The position numbers and the translations under genes were made by a program. The notes beneath the pieces were generated by a model, which saw only the letters and a program-made list of their open reading frames with translations, was not told the origin of the DNA and searched no databases. A stretch of DNA of 64,000 nucleotides from Eublepharis macularius (Eukaryota > Chordata > Lepidosauria > Squamata > Eublepharidae), in NCBI RefSeq assembly GCF_028583425.1, contig NC_072791.1, positions 196,578,311-196,642,310 of the forward strand, written 5' to 3'. Below, in pieces: positions 1-10,184 of the stretch. Positions within the stretch are counted from its first letter, which is position 1; every line of letters begins with the position of its first letter.

Positions 1-314
1 GCGAATAGTGCCTTGGCTCAGCTTCTCTGTCCAGGCCACTTTACGGAGTCATTTGTCTACCAACTATTTGTGACCAGCTTCTACTAGCACAAATTCCAAT
101 TGAGATCATTTTGCAGGAAGATGACTTCACATCAAGCATGACGTGGATGGGACATGGTGTTATGCAAATTCATACAGCGCAAAAAAAGCCTAAAGAGTGA
201 TAAAAATCCTAGCAATGAATAAGCAAGCTATATTGTCGAAGGCTTTCACGGCCAGAGAACGATGGTTGTTGTGGGTTTTCCAGGCTGTATTGCCGTAGTC
301 TTGGCATTGTTGTT

Positions 315-355
315 CCTGACGTTTCGCCAGCAGCTGTGGCTGGCATCTTCAGAGG
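315..355 (-). ncRNA. Hammerhead ribozyme-like motif, PLE family B left arm
   Basis: On the minus strand the order is CCT, CTGAAGA (346-352), one unpaired base, a 6-bp helix II GCCAGC/GCTGGC with a 7-base loop, GAAA, CGTC, AGG. The CG plus TC after GAAA fits a one-base-pair helix III and a GUC cleavage triplet; CCT/AGG would begin helix I. Such minimal hammerheads are known from metazoan Penelope-like elements. The extra base after CTGAAGA departs from the canonical core. Activity is not shown. Confidence 0.6.
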
Positions 356-414
356 TGTAGCACCAAAAGACAGAGATCTCTCAGTGTGAGAGATCTCTGT
401 CTTTTTGTGCTACA

Positions 415-456
415 CCTCTGAAGAATGCCAGCCACAGCTGCTGGCGAAATGTCAGG
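415..456 (+). ncRNA. Hammerhead ribozyme-like motif, PLE family B right arm
   Basis: Mirror copy of the left-arm motif: CTGAAGA at 418-424, helix II gccagc 427-432 with gctggc 440-445, GAAA 446-449, then TGTC and AGG (454-456). It has two spare bases before helix II and a T for C after GAAA, so it is more decayed than the left arm. Confidence 0.5.
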
Positions 457-518
457 AACTACAATGCCAAGACCATGGCAATACAGCCCAGAAAACCCAC
501 AACAACAATAAGCAAGCT

Positions 519-1503
519 GCTTCTAAAGAGCCGAGGAGAGAGAGGGGCACAATGCTGCAGGGAAAACTACAATTTCTTAATATATACAAAAATACTTTAG
601 CAGATCGCGCTTTCCAAATACTGGATCTGCTTGCTTTTTTTTTTTTAAAGGATATTGTACAAAATGTTAATCTCTTAGGTGGCAGCTTCTAAGTAGCCAG
701 TCATCTGAACGATTTTGCAACTTGTTGGATAATTTAGGTTTAGATAAAAGAAGGCAATTAGCATACTGCTGGCACTAATGAGCCAATTAGCACCGACAAC
801 ATTACAAAGAGCTCAGTCACACAGGTAGCTAATCAGCTGTTCAGAACTGTCCTTGCTCAGGAGTGGAGAGCCAGCTAAATAAATTTTTCATATGCTAGCC
901 AACTTGCAAGATCCGGTCACAGTGTGAGACAGCTCACGTTCATCTGGCTCACATCTGTATTGTTGGAAGGTATTCTTGAACTTCGTCATAGTTAGAGGTG
1001 AACGAAAGGCTCCGCAAATGTAATGCAGCCTAATCCAAAACCGAATGCTCATCAGGGAAAACCAGCCCCTGAAATGCTCCTTAACTTTAATGCTTAAAGT
1101 ACATAGGATGTTGATCTAAGATCAATCTTGGACATTTTTTCAAAATTAAATGCTATACTTGAGTGCTTTGCAACAGCTATTTAGGAAGTGGGGAGTGTTT
1201 AATTTAATTTTTTTTGTTTTTGGCTTTTTGTTTTGTTTCTTTTCACAATCAAAATCATCCCTCCAAGTACCTTCCCCCGACAGTAGGAAGATGTGTTCTT
1301 AGAGAACACAAAAAACAAAAAATTAACCCCAAATCCCCATTCGTCTTATTTGTTTGGATTGTTTGGATTGTGACACTGAACAAGAGATACAATGAATGAA
1401 AAAAAAATAACTTCCTTTCTTCTCTCTTTCCCCTCCTGCCCCCCTCCCGCTTGCTGAGCTAAGGATAGCTGTGATGGTGCTAGACTTGTAGCAGCCATGA
1501 GAG
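519..1503. other. No feature recognised
   Basis: AT-rich single-copy-looking DNA with short T runs near 640 and 1210. No coding signal, splice pair or repeat recognised. Confidence 0.5.
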
Positions 1504-1690
1504 TCTATGTGGTGTAGTGGTTAGCGTGTTGGACTAGGACCTCGGAGACCCAGGTTCAAATCCTTACTCTGCCATGAAAGCTCACTGAGTGATCTTGGGC
1601 CAGTCACACACTTTCTCAGCCAAACTGAATGAGGAAAAATGGAGGAGGGGAGAATGATGTCAGCTGCTTTAAATGCACACAGGTAGCCAA
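1504..1690 (+). mobile_element. tRNA-derived SINE (type 1)
   Basis: Begins with a tRNA-like head: A-box region gtggtgtagtggttagcg and B box ggttcaaatcc, then the SINE body 'ctctgccatgaaagctc...ttgggccagtcacaca' and the segment 'atggaggaggggagaatgatg'. The same body recurs at 22528, 27357 and 44522 and inverted at 4650, 8047 and 63300. The 3' hairpin and A-rich tail are degraded. Confidence 0.85.
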
Positions 1691-1794
1691 CTGTCAGATG
1701 GCAGAATAGGAAGAGATTCCCCCTCCCCAACACACACACCCCTGGGAAATGTGGTGGATAATAAGATCCAGACCTTGAAATTTGTTGTTTGACA

Positions 1795-1945
1795 TTCCCT
1801 CACTGAACCTCCTTCCTGTTTATGTGTTTTACTGGTTTATGTGTTTTGTTTAATTGTTGTTTTTAACTGATAGCTTTGATCATTTGCCACCTTGGGGACT
1901 TTGAGATGTGTGGAAAGGTGGCATAGCAATAAAATAAAAACATGT
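1795..1945 (+). mobile_element. LINE 3' end (L2/CR1-like tail)
   Basis: T-rich stretch with repeated ttatgtgtttt, then an imperfect hairpin 'gccaccttggggactttgag...aaaggtggcatagcaat' and a tail of aataaaataaaa. This is the usual 3' layout of L2-type LINEs in squamates. Only the extreme 3' end is present. Confidence 0.6.
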
Positions 1946-2869
1946 AAATAAGATGTTAAACAACCTGTGGGCTGCATTGAACAGGGTACACTGAGGCACA
2001 GTGCCTTGGATGTTGCCAAAGCAAAATATGGGGCACTGGTGAGGAGGTGGGGGCCGAGTTTATCTTGCCCCCCCCCACCTATGGAAGGCTAGGTGGCTGT
2101 CTAACCAAGATGACACCTGGCACCATCACAACAGCATAATAATACGTGTGAGTGGGGATGGAGAGATGAAGAAGGGCTGTCTCATTGCCTTGGTACCAGA
2201 ATGGAAAGGAATGTAATAATGAAAATGAACCCGTGTAATAATGAAAAGGACCATTCACAAGGAAAACAACAGTTTTTACAAAGCAGAGCAGGTACCCAAA
2301 ATATCTTGAGGATCCCTATAAAACTTGGGATGGCAGGGAGAAAATTAAAAGAAATGATTCTCAAGGAAAAGGTTAATTACCCACAGCCCTTAGGACAAAT
2401 TGGCAGCCCTCCAAAACAGCATCCCACAGAAAGAATTGGGAGATGACTCAAGGATAACGTGGCATCATGTGGACTGAACCTAAAGATAGCATAGAAAAGA
2501 GAATTTTGCCTGGTGTGGCTTTTTGTTATCATTTTATTCCCCTGATGGCAATAACACACCTCACTTAGCAGAATTTTATCTCATGCGCTGCACTCAAAGG
2601 CACAGAAACCATCTCAGTGTCTGGAGTACAGGACTCCAGTCATCGCTGTTTGATGTCTTTGCTTCATAGGCATCACGGTCAATTCAGACATGCATCAAAT
2701 AGTCGGAATGCATAGAGTAAACCATGAATATCTTGTACTTTTACACCTGCAATATTTTCAAAGGCAAGACACATGTTTCTCACCTGTACTAATCAGCAGG
2801 TCCTCAATCACTTGTGAATGTTGCTGGAGTTTGTAATACCTGGGTTTGGAATATAAACTTCCAATATAA
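1946..2869. other. No feature recognised
   Basis: Contains a C run near 2070 and a short near-duplication (aataatgaaaatgaa/aataatgaaaaggac) at 2213-2252. Nothing else recognised. Confidence 0.4.
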
Positions 2870-3567
2870 ACAAGTAACAATCACCTCTAGATTAGACTAC
2901 TGCAACTCGCTCTACTCAGGGCTTCCCCTGGGCCTGATCCGGAGGCTACAGCTGATCCAAAATGCAGCTGTGTGCGTAATTGCAAGGGTCCCAATTAGGG
3001 AACATATAACACCTATACTACGCCCGCTGCACTGGTTACCAGTTGAGTACCGGGTCCGGTTCAAGGTTTTGGTGTTGACCTATAAAGCCCTATGTGGACT
3101 GGGCCCAGCATATCTGCAGGACCGCCTTCAACAAATAAACAACTGTTGGTGGTCCCTGGCCCAAGGGAGGCCCACCTGGCCTCGGCCAGAGCCAGGGCCT
3201 TTTCAGTCCTGGCACCGACCTGGTGGAACTCTCTGTCTGAGGAAACCAGGGCCCGGTAGGATTTATTATCTTTCCGTCAGGCCTGTAAGACAGAGATGTT
3301 CCACCAGGCATATGGTGGAGGCTAGGTTGGGCCCCCACTGGCCACACCACCCTACATATTATATGAGCCAGGGCTTGAAAAGCAGTATTTTTTCGTCGCC
3401 ATCTGAAGAGAAGCTGTGTTGTATAAAGTTGTTTTAATGTTATTTGTTTACTGTTTTATCTGTTTTTAACTGTTATTTATGTAAATTGAAATGTTGTACT
3501 CCACCCTGAGCCTTCCTGGCGGGGAGAGCAGACTAAAAATCTAATATAATAATAAATAATAAATAAA
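2870..3567 (+). mobile_element. L2 LINE, 5'-truncated 3' fragment
   Basis: The plus strand encodes the C-terminal part of an L2-clade reverse transcriptase: residues such as [38 protein letters not shown] and [14 protein letters not shown] are diagnostic. The frame degrades after about 3120 although nucleotide similarity to L2 copies at 27427-27951 and 59030-60060 continues ('ccaccagg', 'gagagttcc' region). It ends in the hairpin-like 3' UTR (cctgagccttcctggcgggg) and an aataataaat tail. Truncated and decayed; not a host gene. Confidence 0.88.
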
Positions 3568-3729
3568 ACTTGACACATTCATAATACTCAACTTAAATAT
3601 CAGGTGAGCAATGGCATTACCACCTCCTTTGTGGCTCCAACTGCCCCCTGTATTGTTTAGGAGAAGGGTGAAGGAACAGAGGAAGGTTTAGTCCCCACTG
3701 TGGCTCCTGAAATGTCATCAGTAATATGT

Positions 3730-3925
3730 GGGCAGATGTGCCGACAAGTCACAATCGACTTATGGCGATCCCAGCAAGGGGCGGTCAAGGCAAGTCAGAG
3801 GCAGAGCTGGTTTCCCAATGCCTTCCTCTGAAGAGTTTTCCTTGGTGGTCTCCCATCCAAGTACTGACCCTGCTTAGCTTCTGAGATCTCACAGGACCAG
3901 ACTATACTATACCATGCCACCTTCC
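3730..3925 (-). mobile_element. 5S rRNA-derived SINE
   Basis: Read on the minus strand it starts ggcatggtatagtctggtc and continues gagatctcagaagctaag, cagggtcagtacttggatg, ggagaccacc. These match the internal control region and 3' half of vertebrate 5S rRNA, including its 'agtacttggatgggagacc' segment. The downstream body (ctgcctctgacttgccttga) is SINE-specific. Related copies lie at 4240, 10185, 26000, 35655 and 53190. Confidence 0.85.
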
Positions 3926-4239
3926 TTCCCCATCAGTAGCATAATGTGGTTCAATTAATTTTGGAAGACATTGAATTACTGTCTAATTTGGGGGGGGGAT
4001 AGCTTGGTTTCCCAAGTTAATTGAAATGGTGTGAGGTAGTAACCCATGTCTACTCATTCTTTAGAAGACAACTCCCAACAAAAAACAGAGCCAGATATAA
4101 GCACTTGCTGCATTTGTACCATTATTTCCATGTTAGCTCCAGAAGAGGTAAAAGTCCCATGACTCTAGAAGTAAGAGGAATGTTTGCATACACCTTCCTT
4201 GCCTTCCTACAGCCTCGAAGTGTGAAATGAGCGATGTGC

Positions 4240-4440
4240 ATCTAAAGTGCCACCAAGTTACAACTAACTTATGGCAACCATGTCGGGTTTTCAAGGCAGG
4301 AGATGAACAGAGGTGATTTGCCATGGCCCATCTTTGCATAACAACACTGGACTTCCTTGGTGATCTCCCATCTAAGTATTAACCAGGGCTGCCTGTGCTT
4401 AGCTTCTGAGATCTGACAAGGGGGGCTTGAGCATCCATTG
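4240..4440 (-). mobile_element. 5S rRNA-derived SINE, diverged
   Basis: The minus strand shows gatctcagaagctaagcac, then ttagatgggagatcaccaag and the SINE body with 'ccatggcaaatcacctctg' and 'catggttgccataagttag'. More diverged than the copy 300 bp upstream and of a slightly different body type, similar to 10185-10325 and 53190-53372. Confidence 0.75.
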
Positions 4441-4649
4441 GTTTGGCTCTTGCCCTCTTCAGTCAAGGATTCTATTGCTCCACAGGCAGTTTGGATTGCT
4501 CACGGGCAGCTTAAGCCTGTGTTTCTTTTTGCACATACACACGGTGAGTAGTAATCCCCTCACCTGTCACCACCGCCTTGCCACAATCTGTCACGGTTGC
4601 TTAATTGAAGAATGGACAAAATTAGTAATATCAATAAATATAATTAAAG

Positions 4650-4870
4650 TTAAAGTACATTTATTTTTATCCCGGCTTTCTCCCCAAAGGGAACCCAAAG
4701 CAGCTTATGTCATTCTCCTCGCCTCCATTTATCTTCACAACAGCCTTGTGAGGTAGGTTAGGCTGAGTGTGTGTGTGGTTGGCTCAAGGTCAGCCAGCAA
4801 GCTTCCCTGGCAGAGTGGGGAATCTAACTTGGGTCTCTCAGGTCATAGTCCATTACTCTAGCCACTGCAC
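4650..4870 (-). mobile_element. tRNA-derived SINE (type 1)
   Basis: Inverted copy: the tail is at the left (acatttatttttatcccggc, hairpin with gggaacccaaagcagctta) and the tRNA-like head at the right (ggtcatagtccattactcta). B-box region reads as gattccccact in reverse orientation. Diverged but full-length or nearly so. Confidence 0.8.
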
Positions 4871-4875
4871 AATAA

Positions 4876-5884
4876 ACATTATGTATTTTTTTTAAAAAAG
4901 TCTTATCAGTTGGTGTTTGTTTGAGTTTATCTGATAAACATTAATGGTCGCCAATCTATCTGTATATATTTAATTTTCCTTATCTCCACAAACCCAAGGT
5001 GGTTGTGTCTGCGTCAATTCACAAATGAGAGTTTTCACACACACCTGTGGGAGTCACATTGGCATCGTTTCATTACTTGATTCAATCTTCCATGAATAAA
5101 ATCGCTTTCATCTACTAAGCAGGTAGTAGATGCAGCCACAAAACTGCTCATCGTGGTGCCAGAGGCAAGCCAAGCCAATACAAGGCTCAGCTCATGTGTT
5201 ATCACAGCAGGAAAAAAAAGTGTGTTCTCTGCAAAATTCTTGACATTCCTACACAATTCTTGTATTCTCATACTTGAAAGAGAATTCTCACAAATCTGGC
5301 TCGATTGCACTAAATGAGATTTTAGTGAGCCTCTCTACAGATCTCTTGTTAGCGGGACTGTATAGTCATCTTGGCCCCCACCATGTTGGGATTTTAGCAA
5401 GTGGTCATGAACGTGTTAAATTGTTATTGTGATACTTAGTCAATTACTTTGCATAGGACCATTTAGCTCTAGAGTTAAGTTTCCCACCATAGAAAGGGGA
5501 GTCTTTATGCTTACTGAAGAAGAGCTGAGATTCACTATTGGACAACCAGTTTATGGGAGGGCAATTAGCTAGAAACATGTACTAAGGTTTTATTGCTCTT
5601 TGTTCAGTCTGTGTTCAGTTCAGTGTCTGAGTCTTTAAGTCTCTCCATCAAGATGTAGCCAGTTAGATAGCTGTTCTTTATTTTATCACCAATGTAATCT
5701 TTTTACCCTAATATGTAATATTTTTCTAGCACTAAACATGGAAGTCTATTCTTATTATGTTTTAATGCGCAATACTCTGCTCTGCTAATCAAATTCTTAT
5801 ACATCCAAGTTGTAGCATGGACAGCAATGACTGTTCCCTCCCTTCACACACACACCCCATGCACAGTTGCAGGGGTGGGCTATA
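4876..5884. other. No feature recognised
   Basis: AT-rich DNA with no repeat, splice pair or coding signal that I recognise. Confidence 0.4.
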
Positions 5885-5966
5885 CTCTTCGCTATCTCGG
5901 AAATTGTGTTCTGTATTAATTATGATGTTGTTTTTATTCTGTTTTTAAAATGTATTTATAAATGCT

Positions 5967-6119
5967 CATAGATCCAGAGGAGTTAGCCGTGTTAGTCTGT
6001 AGTAGCAAAATCAAAAAGAGTCCAGTAGCACCTGCACCTGATGAAGAGAACGTGATTCTCGAAAGCTTATGCTACAATAAAATTGGTTAGTCTTAAAGGT
6101 GCTACTGGACTCTTTTTGA
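5967..6119 (+). mobile_element. Short non-autonomous PLE derivative (family A)
   Basis: A 153-bp fold-back flanked by an exact 12-bp direct repeat, tttataaatgct, at 5955-5966 and 6120-6131. The two arms pair perfectly over 22 bp (caaaaagagtccagtagcac... with its complement at about 6097-6118). Between them lies one hammerhead-like core. Compared with the two-arm copy at 41327-41567 it has lost the centre and most of one arm, so it is a very small unit that could only move with outside enzymes. Confidence 0.78.
6038..6075 (+). ncRNA. Hammerhead ribozyme-like motif, PLE family A
   Basis: CTGATGA at 6038-6044, one unpaired A, helix II gagaa 6046-6050 with ttctc 6056-6060, GAAA 6061-6064, GC-TT-ATGC after it. 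Core boxes and helix II are intact. Helix I next to the core (GCAT/ATGC in other copies) is broken on the 5' side here, where the bases are gcac; the outer 22-bp helix may substitute. Confidence 0.5.
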
Positions 6120-6179
6120 TTTATAAATGCTGTAGCCCACTCTGAGCCCACTTGCGGGATAGAAGCCTAATTAATAATA

Positions 6180-6886
6180 GACTATGGAATTAGAATTCCT
6201 GCAAGTGAAAGGTATTCTCTTTGTAAATGCTCCCCACATTTAAAAAAAAACATTCCCAGGATATTGTAAGTAAGAACATCAGAAAGAAAGAAAGTGGTGT
6301 GGCCCTTTTCCTTTAGCAGAGGCTAGCTGACAATCTTGGAGTGATGCAATTCAGCATATTCTTTCCTGGCATTTTACTATACACTGTCTGGAATGATACA
6401 ATCAAGAATTCTTCCACCCCACAGCTAGGAATGCTTGTTTGGCTGCTGGCGTGGCTTAGTTCCTTCTTACTAGATACCAGCGAGGACCTGATCGTTTGCC
6501 ATCTGGATGTGGCCAAACAAATTGAGATGTGTCGTTTGTATGATTAGACTGCTTTCTTATAGCTCTCCCCTGCCATCTACCGCCATCACTTCCAATTGTT
6601 AAACAGCACTTGTTAAAGGGGGGGGGGGATGTATTGGAAATTTTGTGTTGCAACTTACTACTCAGCTCTTGCAATCACTTCCTGAAAACATGCCCCGACT
6701 GTACATGCAGGAGAAGCCATCAGTGCAATGTCTCCAGTGTCAGTCATTTAAAGGGTGCATCTGACCGTGCAAGTGCAACCGCGAGCGACTGTATACTTAA
6801 CCAGTAGGTCACTGTAATGACTTGGCCAGGACCCTGAGGAATATGTGCCTCTTCTCTGATTTTTGAGATTTCCAGTGGAATTCTAA
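6180..6886. other. No feature recognised
   Basis: A-run and G-run sites (6241, 6617) only. Open frames in 6313-6674 overlap one another on both strands and resemble nothing known; I read them as chance. Confidence 0.4.
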
Positions 6887-6957
6887 ACAGTTACATCCGA
6901 CTGATCCATTGACTTCAAAGGGTTTAGAACAACGTAACTCTGTTTAGGATTGCATGG
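6887..6957. repeat. Short palindromic repeat ('ttaggattgca' family)
   Basis: Imperfect inverted repeat: left agttacatccg..., centre ccattgacttcaaagg, right cgtaactctgtttaggattg. One of a family of about 80-bp fold-backs found again at 8995, 14693, 32071 and 43565. Confidence 0.6.
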
Positions 6958-7080
6958 CTTGTCATTTTTGTTATTTGTTCCTTATTACCACGGCATACCT
7001 TGCCCCTGTAGCACAAATGGATAATCCGCTTGGAGTCTCAATGACAGCGGGGGACTCTAAATAATATAAATAAAATAAAA
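6958..7080 (+). mobile_element. LINE 3' tail
   Basis: gtaatccgcttgagtctcagt-type hairpin (here ataatccgcttggagtctca) followed by an aataaataaaa tail. Same hairpin type as the LINE copies at 22094-22400 and 30065-30375. Confidence 0.5.
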
Positions 7081-7248
7081 ATACTTTACAGCATAGGTGC
7101 AAAGCTGCTCGGTATGGCGCTTGAGACAAATTTAACAAAAGTCAAGGTGGTGTTCTGATTAGGAACTTGCTTTTCGGGTAGGTAAGAAGTCTGAGCAAGG
7201 CAAGTTTTCCTGGCAGTTGTGTTCTCAGCATAGCTGCTCATAACTTAC

Positions 7249-7329
7249 CCTCTGCAGCCTGGAGGGATACGGTTCCGAATCCATCCAGCTCTTCCTTCCT
7301 CCACATTTTGTTTTCTGTGTCGCATGGGT
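7249..7329 (-). other. Putative host exon (81 bp), unidentified gene
   Basis: On the minus strand a long pyrimidine-rich tract (gctctgtctcctgtcttttt, then gctcatttgtttcag) leads into an 81-bp block followed by gtaagttatg, a strong donor. I see no repeat family covering it. In the frame that enters with two bases and leaves with one (a symmetric phase 1-1 exon) it reads PCDTENKMWRKEELDGFGTV, then SLQAAE, with no stop. The other two frames are also open, so the reading frame is not proven. It could be an exon of a protein gene, a non-coding RNA exon, or chance. I do not recognise the peptide. Confidence 0.4.
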
Positions 7330-7332
7330 CTG

Positions 7333-8046
7333 AAACAAATGAGCAAAAAGACAGGAGACAGAGCATAAGCAAATAGCTAAAATAATCAAATCAATTTGAC
7401 ATTCTCAAGAGAGTTAGAGGCAGAATCAATCACTTCTGTATTTCTCCCACTTGTTATTCTATTGAAAAAAATCGTGTTTAAAGTAGACTTATGGGAGATT
7501 TATCTGTAAGGTATTAGGGATTCTAATCATGTTTAAGGTTTATGCCTCCCTCTGGTATTATCCTTGTTTATAATAAACTAACTATAGTATAAATCCTGTT
7601 TCATGAGTCTGGTGTGATTGTTGCAAAGATTAATTATGATCATGGTGCAGATTTTTTTTTAAAAAAGTAAAGCCGTTCTATAGTTCTAACTCCTGGGCTG
7701 GATTTTGCTTTAACTGATAACAATTTACACATTCATAAATTCCCTAACCTCTTAAATATTTATAGTAAGAATAAAATTATATTGCCAAGATTTTACATTA
7801 CATTATATCAGTGCCCCAAGGATAAATGTCTTGTTAGTCCTCTTATTTTAAATTACATCATAACTAGTTGACTTTATACAATGAGATTGGTTGTTTATCT
7901 CCAAAGAATGTCAATTCTCTAATTGGAGATTAGAAAAAAGAAGACAGACAGGCATTTAGGGTAACATTGTCTCGATAATATTAACGCATAAGCTTTTACT
8001 TTGTTCCAGAGGCCCCATTGGACACATACATCTCTGATGTACACAC
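7333..8046. other. AT-rich, no feature recognised
   Basis: Very AT-rich. If 7249-7329 is an exon, this stretch would be the intron upstream of it on the minus strand. Confidence 0.4.
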
Positions 8047-8380
8047 AGCAACTCAGTTTGTTTATGTATACCCCACTTTTCTCCTCAACAGGGAACCATC
8101 ATTCTCCCTTCCTCCATTTTATCCTTACTACAACAACCAGGAGTGGTTGGTTAGAATCATAGAATCATAGGGTTGGAAGGGACCTCTAGGGTCATCTAGT
8201 CTAACCCCCTGTACAATGCAGGAAGTTCACAATTACCCCACCCCACCCCCATTGGGAGGGTGACTGCGAGAGGGTGACTGGCCCAATGTCATCCAGTGAA
8301 CTTTCATGGAAGACTGGGGATTTGATTCTGAGTCTGCTGGATCCAACACTCTGTTATACCACATTGGATCTCTAAGGTGG
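8047..8380 (-). mobile_element. tRNA-derived SINE (type 1) split by CR1
   Basis: Inverted SINE: tail side at 8047-8152 (taccccacttttctcctcaa... ttctcccttcctccatttta), head side at about 8271-8380 (tggcccaatgtcatccagtg, ggatttgattctgagtctgc). The middle is replaced by a CR1 3' end. Confidence 0.75.
8153..8255 (-). mobile_element. CR1 LINE 3' end
   Basis: aatcatagaatcatagggtt, ggaagggacctctagggtca and tctagtctaaccccctgtac are the reverse complement of the CR1 3' terminus, which ends in repeats of an ATTCTATG octamer. The same 3' end closes the CR1 copy at 49503-50705. Confidence 0.85.
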
Positions 8381-8994
8381 TCCCAGTCAGAGCATGACAC
8401 CAGGCAGGAAACTAGGGAAGTGGGAACACAGGGTTATGTCATGATGACAGCATGATATCATTTCTGGGGCAAACCTGTCATGTAATTCTAGGATTCAGTG
8501 GAAACTCTATGGCAGCGGGGGTTGAGAGCTAAAAGCAAGGGATACCCTGCAGGGAGCAAGAAAATGGCAACCTGGCACCCAGCCTACCTAGTTATTAATA
8601 TCTTAGGATTTCATTTAACCATTTAGTTGTGCTCAGTTCTCAGTATTTAACGTTTAACCCGTCTAAATTTAGCAGAAAATGATAGAAATGTTTGAAAAGA
8701 ATCAATTTAAATTTTAGTTTTAAATTTTATTTTTTCAGTATATTGAGATGCCCTCTGGAAGTCATTGCAGGTTCCCCACTAGCATATTTCTAGTTCTTGT
8801 TTTATTCTTGTAGCACATTGTATAAGTCGAGGTTATGGTAGAATGATAGTGAAGGATTTGTTTCAGTTGCGGGGGGGGGGTGGGGGGCTATATTTGTCTT
8901 GATTGAGAATTCTACCCCAGTGACCTGGAAGCCCCAGGTTCAGGATCTCAGTTCTGTCATCACCTCATTGAGTAACCTAGGTTAAGCAGCTGTC
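8381..8994. other. No feature recognised
   Basis: Contains a G run at 8870-8887. Nothing else recognised. Confidence 0.4.
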
Positions 8995-9085
8995 AGTGTG
9001 ATCCTAAGTAGAGTTACATCATTCTAAGTCCTTTGAAGTCAAATGGGCTCTGAAGGATGTAACTCCTCTTGGGACTGCAGTGTAT
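8995..9085. repeat. Short palindromic repeat ('ttaggattgca' family)
   Basis: Left agtgtgatcctaagtagagt, centre ctttgaagtcaaa, right gatgtaactcctcttgggac and tgcagtgt. The arms are complementary with a few mismatches. Confidence 0.65.
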
Positions 9086-9099
9086 ATCTCAGGTTCGCC

Positions 9100-9212
9100 C
9101 CACTTCGCACCATTGGCCTTCCCCATATTGTTGTAAGTTTTACTGCAGCAGTGTACACGAACCACCCTGAACACTAATGAAAATGCTATATAAATATTAA
9201 GGAATCCTTTAA
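9100..9212 (+). mobile_element. Possible LINE 3' tail
   Basis: tgtaagttttactgcagcag, then accaccctgaacactaatga and gctatataaatatt resemble an L2/CR1-like 3' hairpin and tail. Weak. Confidence 0.3.
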
Positions 9213-9794
9213 GTGTCATGTCTGAATTAAGTCCCAAGCTGATGAAATGACATTTGCATTCATTAGAACTGAACACAACAGAAGGTAAGGCTGAGCTGCC
9301 TTTTACTTACAATATATTTCCTGCTCAGATCCACTGGACCAAACATGGTGTTTAATTTAAGCATTCATTGACGGGTTTGTTCTTTTGCCATCAGAAAGCC
9401 AGCGAGCAATACAGTTCAATTACATTTCCTGCAAAGTTTTTTGTTGCATCGCCAGTTTGAAAGGCACAAGGCTGCCAGTGTCTCCAGTGGGTCAAGCAGT
9501 AACTAACTTTAGAAGCACTGCTGTGAGATAACGTAGATGCAAAAGTTGATCCAGTGCTTATGATTTATTTTTCTGAACTTACAGCACTTCTCCATCTCTG
9601 GAGTCTTCAACTGAAGGAAAATGATCTGGGAAGAGACTTTCCCCCAGCACTAGGTGTTGTTACTTAATTTGGCATCCACTGATAGTCTACCTGAATTAAA
9701 ATTAATCTCCAGTTTTGTTAATATAAGGATTACCACTCCCCACCCCCACCCCCTGCTTTTAAGGGACATTTAGTGGATAGCCCAGGCAAGCTCA
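9213..9794. other. No feature recognised
   Basis: Nothing recognised apart from a C-rich stretch near 9739-9751. Confidence 0.4.
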
Positions 9795-10162
9795 AAGCCA
9801 AGCTACAAGTGACGCCTTACACAGGTTGGACACTTGTCAGTTTCCCTCAAGTTTTGATGGGAAATGTAGGTGTCCTGGTTTTACAGCTTGGCTCTCCATT
9901 ACAGCTGCAAGACCAGGACGCCTACATTTCCCATCAAAACTTGAGGGAAGCTGACAAGTGTCCAACCTGTTACCACCAAGGGCAAGATGCCCTAGGAACC
10001 CAATAAATCAATAAATTATTTACTCGAAATCTTATTATTCGTGTCTTGCTCACCATGTAAATAAAAGATATACAATCAGTCAAATATTTACAATGTGTAC
10101 ATATACAATTACATAAATACACACATATGTAACCTGTGTCAGGCATCACTTGTAGCTTGGCT
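9795..10162. mobile_element. Palindromic MITE with a nested insert
   Basis: Terminal inverted repeats agccaagctacaagtgacgc (left) and its counterpart at the right end (gcatcacttgtagcttggct). Inside, 9822-9889 and 9906-9970 form a second near-perfect inverted pair (tgatgggaaatgtagg and cctacatttcccatca). The right half is interrupted at 9971-10130. Superfamily not determined. Confidence 0.7.
9971..10130. mobile_element. 160-bp AT-rich insert in the MITE
   Basis: Bounded by an exact 7-bp repeat aacctgt (9964-9970 and 10131-10137). Removing it restores the palindrome of the host MITE, so it is a secondary insertion. It begins with a small palindrome (gggcaagatgccc) and is otherwise AT-rich. Family not recognised. 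Confidence 0.55.
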
Positions 10163-10184
10163 CTCAGTCTCATCAGATCACAGA

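Larger units (their letters stand above)
230..506. mobile_element. Penelope-like element terminal palindrome (family B)
   Basis: A fold-back element of 277 bp: the left arm (about 234-360) is the inverted copy of the right arm (about 395-506), around a centre containing agatctctgtc. It is flanked by an exact 12-bp direct repeat, aataagcaagct, at 218-229 and 507-518, which I read as the target-site duplication. Each arm carries a hammerhead-like core, on opposite strands. The arm sequence resembles the terminal repeats of reptilian Penelope-like elements. No reverse transcriptase or endonuclease is present, so this is a terminal-repeat-only copy. Confidence 0.75.
5885..6178 (+). mobile_element. 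LINE 3' tail interrupted by a PLE insertion
   Basis: Left part 5885-5966 (gttgtttttattctgttttt, then tttataaatgct) and right part 6120-6178 (tttataaatgct, then gtagcccactctgagcccac and cttgcgggatagaagcctaa) together form an L2/CR1-like 3' end. The PLE at 5967-6119 splits it, duplicating tttataaatgct. Confidence 0.6.
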
